The translations under genes and the position numbers were made by a program. From contig CAJUKK010000003.1 in the NCBI GenBank assembly GCA_910586985.1, positions 109,255-173,254 of the forward strand: a DNA stretch of 64,000 nt, in the 5' to 3' direction. This DNA is from an uncultured Christensenellaceae bacterium (GTDB taxonomy: Bacteria > Bacillota > Clostridia > Christensenellales > Borkfalkiaceae). The notes beneath the pieces are model-generated. The model made no database searches and had not been told where the DNA came from. It was given only the letters and a program-made list of their open reading frames with translations. Shown one piece after another: positions 32,304 through 39,712 of the stretch. Within the stretch, counting starts at the first letter, position 1, and every line of letters starts with the position of its first letter.

Positions 32304-32725
32304 ACAGATTAACTCGCAAAAATAAGAAGGGCGAATGGAGTATAAAAAACAAATATCCCGATGGGATAATACTCGTCTGTTCGCCGGAGGGAGACTACTA
32401 CACGGGAACACCAATCGACCGCCTCGCAGAGCTTGAAGATGCAATTGAGTGCAGACGGATGGTTGAAATCCCTTGCAAAATCGGTGATACGATTTATGTC
32501 GTTCCAAGTAAAGCGGTCTATGGTCTCAACATCCTTCACAAACTCGAAAAGAACAACCGCATCTACAAGCAGGTAATCGATGAGGTGCGAATTACAAGAA
32601 GGGGCTGGTACTTAAAGACTTGCGACTTAATGGATACGCAGGTGGACAGCTCTCTCGGCGAAACGTGGTTCTTGACGGAAGCGGAGGCAGAAGCCAAGCT
32701 GGACGAGCTGAGGGCGGCGGAATGA
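32300..32725 (+). CDS. Phage protein with GDTIY/FLT-EAEA layout
   Basis: 141 residues. CKIGDTIYVVPSK in the middle and GETWFLTEAEAEAKLDEL at the end follow a widespread Firmicutes phage pattern; LARLAELEDAIE-like DRLAELEDAIECRRMVEIP precedes it. Function unknown. ATGA couplings on both sides and a GGAGGCGG ribosome site. Confidence 0.65.
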   Translation: MNRLTRKNKKGEWSIKNKYPDGIILVCSPEGDYYTGTPIDRLAELEDAIECRRMVEIPCKIGDTIYVVPSKAVYGLNILHKLEKNNRIYKQVIDEVRITRRGWYLKTCDLMDTQVDSSLGETWFLTEAEAEAKLDELRAAE

Positions 32726-33075
32726 AGACCTTAAAAGATTATAACGAATGGCTCGAACATAACCAAGTCGAACCTTTAATCTGTTGTAACCATTGCTCAT
32801 GGTGGAGAGAATGCTGGGAGGTCGGATGCGGCCCCCAACCGCATTGTCAAGACTTGATGGAGCTGAACGGCTTTTCAAAATATAAGAAATGGATAGTCTA
32901 TGAGAAAGGCAATAAACGTTATTTCATTATTGAGTATTGGGACGGTTCGGTAGAGCTGACCAACTACGGCACGGTTTACAAAAAGTGCGCTACTGTCTCC
33001 GAGGCGGAGGCGGCTTTGCGTGAACTTTGCGGACGATTACCCCAAAAAATCGAAGAAGAGAACTACCAAGACTAA
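32722..33075 (+). CDS. Cys-rich phage protein
   Basis: 117 residues beginning at the ATGA overlap. ICCNHCSWWRECWEVGCGPQPHC near 20-42 suggests a zinc site. The C terminus VYKKCATVSEAEAALREL is helical. No family recognised. Confidence 0.58.
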   Translation: MKTLKDYNEWLEHNQVEPLICCNHCSWWRECWEVGCGPQPHCQDLMELNGFSKYKKWIVYEKGNKRYFIIEYWDGSVELTNYGTVYKKCATVSEAEAALRELCGRLPQKIEEENYQD

Positions 33076-33199
33076 CAGGGATTATCAAATGAAGGCAGTA
33101 ATACAAAAACGGCGAGAACGCCAAGAACAGAAAATTATTCAGACTTGCATCCGGCAGATCCGCCGGGAAAATTTATTAAGAATAAGGAGAATCAAAGAG

Positions 33200-33625
33200 A
33201 TGGCTAAAAAGACTACATTCAATGAAGGCGACAGCATCATATGTCCCTTCTGCAAGCAAGCGAGGATACTCACACATTCCGCAACCATTGAGAATACGCC
33301 CGAAGAGCTGGCAGCACTCGGCGCGTTAGAGTGCGGATGCGGAGAAGCACGGATATTCCAAAACAAAAAGAAGAGCAAGGACAACGTCCCCGCCCTTCTT
33401 GACAGCTTCATAGAGTTTTGTCAATTCGGCGAAAGTTCGGAAGCGGCAACCCAAGCCAAAGCCGCCACAGAGTTTATTAAAACCGCTTGCTTCGCCGTAA
33501 TAGACGGAAAGGCGGAGAAGCTCACGCTCAGCGTAAAAGAGGTTAAGGTTAAGCTGTCCTTGTTCAAGGACAAGCAGCTGGAAATGAAGCTCGAAAGCAA
33601 GAAGGGCCTCGTTACCACTACATAA
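33200..33625 (+). CDS. Zinc-ribbon phage protein
   Basis: 141 residues from ATG 33200, with AAGGAG at 33184. A longer version starting at 33089 or 33020 would add a very basic helix but has no ribosome site. CPFCKQ near 15 and CGCGEARIF near 48 form a zinc ribbon; the remainder (SFIEFCQFGESSEAATQAKAATEFIKTACF, VKEVKVKLSLFKD) is conserved-looking. Function unknown. Confidence 0.62.
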   Translation: MAKKTTFNEGDSIICPFCKQARILTHSATIENTPEELAALGALECGCGEARIFQNKKKSKDNVPALLDSFIEFCQFGESSEAATQAKAATEFIKTACFAVIDGKAEKLTLSVKEVKVKLSLFKDKQLEMKLESKKGLVTTT

Positions 33626-33644
33626 CCTTATTAATATATGGAAA

Positions 33645-33672
33645 AAGCTCGGCAGATTTCACTGCCGAGCTT
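33645..33672 (+). terminator. Hairpin at end of early operon
   Basis: AAGCTCGGCAG pairs perfectly with CTGCCGAGCTT around ATTTCA. The T run is short, so it may be an attenuator or an RNA-stability element. Confidence 0.6.
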
Positions 33673-33826
33673 CAATGCAGACGAGCCGAAGCACACCTAC
33701 AACCTACATATTAATTATATCAAAGTGTGCCTAACTTGTCAATGAAATTGCCCGATAAAAAGGGTTATACCGTCCTTGTAATGGATAGTAACATCTCTCG
33801 GTTTTGTTTTTGATAACCGACCAGCT

Positions 33827-33870
33827 AAAGCAGGGTATGCCAAGCGGCAGGGGCGCAGCCCCTAAGAGCG
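33827..33870 (+). repeat. 44-bp direct repeat, copy 1, upstream of HUH Rep3
   Basis: Begins AAAGCAGGGTATGCC and contains the hairpin GGGGC-GCA-GCCCC. A second copy with one mismatch lies at 33891-33934. Candidate iteron or double-strand origin recognised by the Rep encoded at 33958. Confidence 0.75.
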
Positions 33871-33890
33871 TATTGCCGAAGGCGAAAGAG

Positions 33891-33934
33891 AAAGCAGGGT
33901 ATGCCCAGCGGCAGGGGCGCAGCCCCTAAGAGCG
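33891..33934 (+). repeat. 44-bp direct repeat, copy 2, upstream of HUH Rep3
   Basis: Same repeat as 33827-33870 (A to C at one position), 64 bp apart start to start, ending 24 bp before the Rep start. The remaining part of 33673-33826 shows no gene. Confidence 0.75.
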
Positions 33935-33957
33935 AGAACAGTCAAAGGAGACACACG

Positions 33958-34830
33958 ATGAAAAGAAAACCCTATAACATAGGAAATTACGCAGACGAAA
34001 TATACACTCAACCATACGAAGATACTCGGGAAGAGAAAATCGAACAAGCTCTCCGCCCGAATTCAAAGATAGTCAGATACAGAGTAAAGACCATCATCTC
34101 CGGCCCGATAGTAGAATCGGAGATTTACCCGATATGGGAAGCGAAGCGTTATGCTCCCCCGAAGCCACCTAAAAAGAAGGGTTCAAGCAAGGCACAGAAA
34201 AACCTTAACGATAAAAATGCCCGAAAGAAGTTAGTCAGACTCATCAATGCCAACTTCACGGAAAACGATATATGGGCGACCTTCACTTATGACGAGAAGC
34301 ACCGCCCCCACACCGAAGAAGAAGCTCTGCAAGAAGTCCAGCGATACATAAAGCGACTGCAAGCGTACATAAAACGCAACAACCTTCCCGAGCTGAAATA
34401 CATCCACATAATGGAATTCAACGAGGATGACACCAACAAAAAGAAGGTCAGAGTCCACCATCACTTGATAATGAACTTCAAAGACAGAGACAAGGTCGAG
34501 GATTTATGGAAAGCCGGAGGCAGAAAGAACACGCGCCGACTTCAACCGGACGATTTCCACCTTGAAGGACTCGGGCGGTATTTAGCAAAAGATCCTTGCG
34601 GAAAGCGGAGATGGAGTGCATCGCTGAACCTCACAAAGCCGAAGGTTATCACAGCAGATAGCAAATTCCGCTCGGTTCGCCAAGTAGAGAAGATGCTTAT
34701 TCCCGACCAAGCCGTAGCGAAGATAACGAAACTATATCCCGATTTTGAACTGCTCGAAGAACCGCAGGTCTATGTGAATGACCAATACGGCGGATATTAC
34801 ATCTACACCCGAATGCGGAGGCAGATTTAA
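33958..34830 (+). CDS. Phage HUH endonuclease / replication initiator (Rep3)
   Basis: 290 residues; ATG 33958 with AAAGGAG. Motif 1 IWATFTYDE near 103-111, HUH site VHHHLIM with H167 and H169, and candidate nucleophile Y208 in GRYLAKD. It belongs to the rolling-circle Rep class but is more distant from Rep1 and Rep2 than they are from each other. Two 44-bp repeats directly upstream are the likely origin. A phage of this size replicating through an HUH nickase would resemble P2 (gpA), which fits its P2-like tail. Confidence 0.8.
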   Translation: MKRKPYNIGNYADEIYTQPYEDTREEKIEQALRPNSKIVRYRVKTIISGPIVESEIYPIWEAKRYAPPKPPKKKGSSKAQKNLNDKNARKKLVRLINANFTENDIWATFTYDEKHRPHTEEEALQEVQRYIKRLQAYIKRNNLPELKYIHIMEFNEDDTNKKKVRVHHHLIMNFKDRDKVEDLWKAGGRKNTRRLQPDDFHLEGLGRYLAKDPCGKRRWSASLNLTKPKVITADSKFRSVRQVEKMLIPDQAVAKITKLYPDFELLEEPQVYVNDQYGGYYIYTRMRRQI

Positions 34831-34960
34831 AACGATGCAACCCTTATGTGCGAAGGTTTGTAAATAACGGTCGCTGACCTAAGAAACAGCAAACAATTTG
34901 AATTTATAGGTTTTCGGGCGGTTGGCGCACATCAACAACCGCTTGAACCAAGGAGACAAC

Positions 34961-35221
34961 GTGGAGAAATTCCCGATTTTTAAAATAGAGACCACCGGAA
35001 ACAAGATAACCATTCACGGAGCGGTCGGAAGCATCGTCTTTTATGACTACGACCGAGCCGAGGCGGTCAAACAGTACAAATCCCATTATGACGGCGTAAC
35101 TGCCAGCGAGAAATTCAGCGAATTTGCGGAAACCGTAAACGAGGCGGCGGAGAAGGTAAAAAGGCTAACCGAAACCTTCGCAAAGGCGTTCTCAATATTC
35201 GGGGGCATTTATGGAATTTAA
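34961..35221 (+). CDS. Small phage protein
   Basis: 86 residues from GTG 34961, which has AAGGAG 5 nt upstream. Beta start (FPIFKIETTGNKITIHGAVGSIVFYDYD) and helical C terminus. No family recognised. It overlaps the methyltransferase start by 11 bp. Confidence 0.55.
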   Translation: MEKFPIFKIETTGNKITIHGAVGSIVFYDYDRAEAVKQYKSHYDGVTASEKFSEFAETVNEAAEKVKRLTETFAKAFSIFGGIYGI

Positions 35222-36062
35222 AATCAACAAGCCGATCCGCCTTATAGAGCTATTCGCCGGGATAGGCGCACAGGCAAAAGCCCTTGAAATGCTCGGCGTA
35301 AAGTTCGAACATTACAGAATCTGCGAGTTCGACAAATACGCAGTCGCATCCTACAACACAATTCACGGCACACACTTTCATCCGACCGACATCCGAGACT
35401 TGCGGTGGAGCGACCTCGGCGTAACAGACACAGACAAGTACTGCTACATTCTGACGTATTCCTTCCCTTGTCAAGATTTATCGGTCGCCGGCAAGCAAAG
35501 AGGGATGACGAAGGGCGGCGGAACTCGAAGCGGTCTTTTATGGGAGGTCGAAAGGCTTTTGACCGAGTGTGTAAATGGGGGGGGGTATTTGCCGGCCGTA
35601 CTCATTATGGAGAACGTGAAGCAAGTACATTCAGAAAAGAATATCGAGGTCTTCAAAGCGTGGATAAACCGCCTCGAAGAACTCGGATACTCAAATTATT
35701 GGCAAGATTTAAACGCAACAGGTTTCGAGATACCGCAGAACCGAATACGGTGCTTTATGGTTAGCATCCTCGGGGGCGGCGGATATAAATTCCCGAAGCC
35801 AAAAGAATTGACGGTCAAACTGAAAGATTTACTCGAACCCGAGGTTGACGAAAAATACTACCTTTCCGAAAAACAAATCCGAAGCATAATGCAGTCAGCC
35901 TTCACGCAGCGGAGAAACGCAATTGTCGGGGGGGGGGTAATGCGGACATTGACTGCCCACGACTCCAAAGAGCCGACGTGTGTCGTACTATACGATGCGG
36001 AGGGCGAGGAAGTTTCGACTTCAAGCACGGATGGGATTATGTCGAGGTTGAAAAATGAGTGA
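35211..36062 (+). CDS. C5-cytosine DNA methyltransferase, catalytic part (motifs I-VIII)
   Basis: 283 residues. Motif I LIELFAGIGAQ near 11-21, catalytic P86-C87 (SFPCQDLS, motif IV), E134-N135-V136 (motif VI) and QNRIRCF (motif VIII). Motifs IX and X are absent here but are encoded by the next frame, which starts 8 bp before this stop. Two G homopolymers lie in the gene: nine G at 35577-35585 and ten G at 35928-35937. Both encode Gly repeats in loops, so length changes would switch the gene off. Confidence 0.88.
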   Translation: MEFKINKPIRLIELFAGIGAQAKALEMLGVKFEHYRICEFDKYAVASYNTIHGTHFHPTDIRDLRWSDLGVTDTDKYCYILTYSFPCQDLSVAGKQRGMTKGGGTRSGLLWEVERLLTECVNGGGYLPAVLIMENVKQVHSEKNIEVFKAWINRLEELGYSNYWQDLNATGFEIPQNRIRCFMVSILGGGGYKFPKPKELTVKLKDLLEPEVDEKYYLSEKQIRSIMQSAFTQRRNAIVGGGVMRTLTAHDSKEPTCVVLYDAEGEEVSTSSTDGIMSRLKNE

Positions 36063-36810
36063 GATAAAACAAGTAGCCCAAATCTACGGCTTTTCAAAAG
36101 AGCCTAATCCGCAAGCCGGGAGAGTTTACGATGCTGAAGGAATATCGCCCACGCTGGACACTTGCTCGGGCGGAAACAGAATGCCGAAGATAGCAGAGCC
36201 TTTTATTGTGGCGAGTAGAGGAAGAAATCCCGAGAACCCGAGCGACCGCAAGAAGGGCAGTCCAATGGTTCAGCGGTTAGAGCCTAACACGCAAGGAACG
36301 ACCAACACGCTAACAACGGTACAGAAGGATAACCTCGTAGCCGAGCCGATAATTCTTGACGATACATACCGAGTGCGAGAACCTCGACAATTCGAGGGAG
36401 TCTCGCCAACCATCAGAGCAACCCGAAACGGCTTCAAGGTGGTTGAACCTATCGTTTACGATGACTACAACGGCAGAGTTCGGGAAGACCAAGACACCGT
36501 AGGAACGATAACCCCATGCGCCGGCAACCTTGCGCCAAAAAACAACTACAAGATAATCGAAGCGGAAGCGGAGAGTTCGGAAGTCGAGCCAAGCGAGAAG
36601 GGATGGGTAACCATCAACGGTCGCAAGTGCAGAATCCGACAGCTCACAGAAAAAGAGTGCTTGAGATTAATGGGTTTTACCGATGACGATTACTACAAGA
36701 TGGCGGCGGTCAATTCAAAAACACAAATCTACAAGCAAGCAGGGAACAGCATAGTAGTTCCGGTCTTGTGTGCAATTTTCAGACAACTAATCGAGGAGGA
36801 AACCGAATGA
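36055..36810 (+). CDS. C5-cytosine DNA methyltransferase, target-recognition and C-terminal part
   Basis: 251 residues. The N-terminal two thirds contain repeated SPTL/NTLTT/SPTIRA/GTITP units typical of the target-recognition region in phage Dcm-like enzymes. The C terminus RQLTEKECLRLMGFTDDDYYKM and YKQAGNSIVVPVL carries motifs IX and X. It begins on an ATG overlapping the stop of the catalytic part, so the enzyme may work as two associating chains or be a split single gene. A ribosome site is not evident; coupling is likely. Confidence 0.82.
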   Translation: MSEIKQVAQIYGFSKEPNPQAGRVYDAEGISPTLDTCSGGNRMPKIAEPFIVASRGRNPENPSDRKKGSPMVQRLEPNTQGTTNTLTTVQKDNLVAEPIILDDTYRVREPRQFEGVSPTIRATRNGFKVVEPIVYDDYNGRVREDQDTVGTITPCAGNLAPKNNYKIIEAEAESSEVEPSEKGWVTINGRKCRIRQLTEKECLRLMGFTDDDYYKMAAVNSKTQIYKQAGNSIVVPVLCAIFRQLIEEETE

Positions 36811-37229
36811 AGAAAGGAAGCGGAAATAAAGAAGAAAGGAAGCAGTTAAGAGAATACCTCTCCCGATACGACACGATAGTCAAAAGCAAGGACAGACTCG
36901 CAATACAGCTCTCATCCGTAATGTCGAGCGTTGGGGTATTGCGGTCAGAGAAGGGTAAGCGAAAGCTCGAAGAATTCGAGGCAAGACTTGAAGAAGAAAA
37001 GGTGCATGCGCTTGAAACAGCCAACGAGATAAAAGCCATTATTGCATACCTTCCGCTTGGAAGCACACCGCGCCAAATCTTAGAGCTTCGATACATAACG
37101 AGGTGCAGCTGGAGGAAGGTCTGTGCGACCGTTCACTTAGAGCGAGACAGGGCGGCGGAGATAGAGGGCTATGCCCTTGACGAGCTGTTAAAGGTGGATG
37201 CGGTAAAGGCTCAAATAGGGCGCATTTAA
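36807..37229 (+). CDS. DUF1492/RinA-like late transcription regulator
   Basis: 140 residues, ATG with GAGGAGG. Coiled-coil N terminus, then LPLGSTPRQILELRYITRCSWRKVCATVHLERDRAAEIEGYALDEL, a sigma-region-4-like helix-turn-helix. In Firmicutes phages a gene of this kind sits just before the terminase and activates late transcription; the position here fits. The start overlaps the methyltransferase stop. Confidence 0.78.
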   Translation: MKKGSGNKEERKQLREYLSRYDTIVKSKDRLAIQLSSVMSSVGVLRSEKGKRKLEEFEARLEEEKVHALETANEIKAIIAYLPLGSTPRQILELRYITRCSWRKVCATVHLERDRAAEIEGYALDELLKVDAVKAQIGRI

Positions 37230-37279
37230 AAGAGCATACAAAAGCATACATTTTTACGGTTATAATTTTAACCGTAGGT

Positions 37280-37320
37280 GGACAGCGAGACGAAAGCCTA
37301 TGCTGTCCGCTTTGTTTTTG
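37280..37320 (+). terminator. Terminator after the late regulator
   Basis: GGACAGC pairs with GCTGTCC around a 15-nt loop, followed by GCTTTGTTTTT. A smaller ACGGTTA/TAACCGT hairpin precedes it at about 37256-37275. Confidence 0.6.
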
Positions 37321-37739
37321 CAATCGACTGCACGATTTTTTAGAAGAAAAAGTGGGTAATTTCGCCCATAAAACGTGGTATTTTTATCGTTTAAGCGAAA
37401 TTGAGTGCAGTTTCGGCGGGAATCGCCGCAATTTTGGGGGAAGAAGTCGCCTATTAAAGGTCGCACACGCGCCCGACAGAAAGCGAGTAGGTACTACCCC
37501 GAAAAAAAATCTAATGCGGGGCAGAAGAGGCCCGATATTTCGCTCCAAAAAATAAAAAATTAATTTCGCATTTCGTTACGCAAGGCAAAAACGAAATGCC
37601 AAAAACGCCAAAAACCGCAAGAGAGTACGGAGGCGGCGGTCGATTTGTATTCAGGGATACGAGGGCTGGCAACGACCAAAAACGGCAAAATACAGCTCGG
37701 CGGTTTTAAAGAAAATTTAACAGGTAGGACAAAAATTCA
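37321..37739. other. Non-coding interval before the head genes
   Basis: About 420 bp without a convincing gene. It holds a TTGCAATCGACTGCA palindrome at its left edge (37318), a GCATTTCGTT/AACGAAATGC hairpin near 37567-37598, and AT-rich stretches suited to a late promoter. It is a reasonable place for a late promoter or packaging site. An open frame at 37352-37555 has no ribosome site and was not accepted. Confidence 0.45.
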
Positions 37740-39086
37740 ATGAGACTTGAGAAAAGAAAAATTGAAGAATTAACCCCCGCCCCTTACAACCCAAGAAAGG
37801 ACTTGCAAGCGGGGGATGAAGCCTACGATGATATAAAACGCTCGATAGAAATCCTCGGCTACAATTCGCCTTTAATCGTTGACGAAGCCGGAGTGATTAT
37901 TGATGGAAACCAACGCTATAAAACACTCATCGACTTGGGATACACCGAGATAGAAGTAATCGTTGTGGATATCGAGGACGAAGAGAAAAAGAAGGCTCTC
38001 GCCATCGCCTTGGATAGAATCAAGGGCGAGCGGGACAACGAAAAATTATACGCTTTACTTGCGAACTTCGAAGAGAAGGACTTACAAGAATTAATCCGTG
38101 CAGCCGGCATCAAGGATGACGAGCTTCAGAACCTTAAAGACCTCATCGTTCCGAGCGAAGCAAACGAGGATAACTTCGATATGGAGGCGGCTGTAAAGAC
38201 CGCCGAAGGCAGCCCGAGAACCAAGCGGGGCGATATTTGGATACTTGGTGAACATCGCCTTATGTGCGGAGACAGCACAGACTCCGCAGACGTAGCAAAG
38301 CTGATGAACGGCGAGGTTGCAGACCTTATCATCACAGATCCGCCTTACAACGTGAACTACGGCGAGAAGGTGCAAGATTTAGCCGAACGCTTAACCACTT
38401 GCGTAACGAGGAAGAAGTCTGACATTAAAAACGACAACCTTTCGGATGCGGCTTTTCGCAAATTCATAAGAGAGGCATACAGAGCCATGTACGGAGCGAT
38501 GCGTGAAGGCGCCGCAATCTACGTCTTCCACGCAGACACGCAAGGACTACCTTTCAGACAAGAATTCATTTCCGCCAACTTCAAGCTATCAGAGTGCTTG
38601 ATTTGGGAGAAAAACACCTTTGTTCTCGGTCGCCAAGATTACCATTGGAGACACGAACCTATCCTTTACGGATGGAAGCTCGGCGAAGCTCATTATTTTG
38701 TTGATGACCGCAGCCAAGACACCGTGCTTCTGCAAGACGAGCTGGACTTGAACAGCAAGACTAAGGAAGAACTCATCGCCATAATTGAGGAATTCCGCCA
38801 AGCCTACAAGGACAGAACGAGTGTAATCTACGAAAACAAACCCCTTCGGAGTGCAATGCATCCGACTATGAAGCCGATAGGACTTTACGGAAAATTGATG
38901 CTTAACAGCAGCCGGAGCGGAGAAATAGTAGCCGACTTCTTCGGCGGAAGCGGCACATTAATAATGGCGGCGGAACAGCTCCACCGCAAGGCGAGGGTAA
39001 TGGAATATGACGAGGTATTCTGTGATGCAATCATAGAGCGGTGGGAAAGTTATACCGGGCAAAAGGCAATTTTGCTGAATGTATGA
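37740..39086 (+). CDS. ParB-domain / adenine DNA methyltransferase fusion
   Basis: 448 residues. The N-terminal ParB/Srx fold (IEELTPAPYNPRKD; VIIDGNQRYKTLIDLGY) occupies 1-130. The methyltransferase has motif IV DPPYNV near residue 199 before motif I FFGGSGTLIMAAEQL near 410, the order of class beta N6-adenine or N4-cytosine enzymes. Such fusions lie near terminase genes in many phages and may mark DNA for packaging or protect it from restriction. AGGTAGGAC precedes the ATG. Confidence 0.9.
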   Translation: MRLEKRKIEELTPAPYNPRKDLQAGDEAYDDIKRSIEILGYNSPLIVDEAGVIIDGNQRYKTLIDLGYTEIEVIVVDIEDEEKKKALAIALDRIKGERDNEKLYALLANFEEKDLQELIRAAGIKDDELQNLKDLIVPSEANEDNFDMEAAVKTAEGSPRTKRGDIWILGEHRLMCGDSTDSADVAKLMNGEVADLIITDPPYNVNYGEKVQDLAERLTTCVTRKKSDIKNDNLSDAAFRKFIREAYRAMYGAMREGAAIYVFHADTQGLPFRQEFISANFKLSECLIWEKNTFVLGRQDYHWRHEPILYGWKLGEAHYFVDDRSQDTVLLQDELDLNSKTKEELIAIIEEFRQAYKDRTSVIYENKPLRSAMHPTMKPIGLYGKLMLNSSRSGEIVADFFGGSGTLIMAAEQLHRKARVMEYDEVFCDAIIERWESYTGQKAILLNV

Positions 39087-39091
39087 CAACG

Positions 39092-39100
39092 CCCCCCCCC
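39092..39100 (+). repeat. Homopolymer of nine C
   Basis: Located between the ParB-methyltransferase stop and the accepted start of the small terminase gene. If translation starts at the ATGA overlap at 39083, the tract lies inside the coding region. Confidence 0.8.
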
Positions 39101-39148
39101 AGCAAGAGAAACCGTGCCGAAATTATACTACCGTGCGAGGATGAGCTT

Positions 39149-39712
39149 ATGAACCAAACAAACCTCGTCAAAACCGACACCATCGCATCACTTTTCAAGC
39201 TCACCGTCCGCAGGGTTCAACAGCTAACGCAAGAAGGAATACTAAAAACAGTCGCAGATCCCACCGACAAGGGGAAGCGCAAATATGACCTCGTTCCAAC
39301 AATTCAAGCATACATAGACTATTTGCAAGCCAAGGCCTATGGTCGAAGCGGAGCGAACAATGAGGTGGACGAGGCAAAACGCAAAAAGATTGAGGTTGAC
39401 ACGGAACTTCGAGCTTCACAGGTTGAATTGCACCGTTTTAAGACCTCAATCGCGCTCGGCGAATACCTCCCGATAGAGGAAGTCGAGCTTGATTATAAGC
39501 GGTTCTTCGTTTATTTGAAAAAGATGGTAAGCGCACTTGCGCCTCGCACCGCAGCCAAGCTCACTGGAAAGCTCGAACCGCTGGAGATACGCGCCATAGA
39601 GAAAGAGATAGACAAAGAGATGAAAGCGGTTCTGCGGAGCTTTGTTATTGCTGGCGTATCGGAGGCGGAGGCGGCAAAGACAAAAAAGAAGAAGGACACA
39701 CCCGATGAGTAA
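39149..39712 (+). CDS. terS: Terminase small subunit, Nu1-like
   Basis: 187 residues from ATG 39149, preceded by GCGAGGATGAG; an alternative start at 39083 overlaps the previous stop but has no ribosome site. The N-terminal winged helix-turn-helix (VKTDTIASLFKLTVRRVQQLTQEGIL) binds packaging sites; the rest is helical and ends in a Lys-rich tail. It overlaps the large subunit by 8 bp. Family: DNA packaging Nu1 group, which pairs with GpA-type large subunits. Confidence 0.82.
   Translation: MNQTNLVKTDTIASLFKLTVRRVQQLTQEGILKTVADPTDKGKRKYDLVPTIQAYIDYLQAKAYGRSGANNEVDEAKRKKIEVDTELRASQVELHRFKTSIALGEYLPIEEVELDYKRFFVYLKKMVSALAPRTAAKLTGKLEPLEIRAIEKEIDKEMKAVLRSFVIAGVSEAEAAKTKKKKDTPDE

Noticed and set aside
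33020..33199. N-terminal extension of the zinc-ribbon phage protein
   Set aside because: A good AAGGAG lies before ATG 33200, none before 33020 or 33089; the extension overlaps the preceding gene.
33827..33934. CRISPR array
   Set aside because: Only two repeat units, with internal GC hairpins and placed before an HUH Rep gene; no further repeats or Cas genes. No CRISPR array was seen elsewhere in the window.
37352..37555. 67-residue open frame before the methyltransferase/terminase genes
   Set aside because: No ribosome site, GTG start in a hairpin-rich gap, no recognisable domain, basic low-complexity C terminus.
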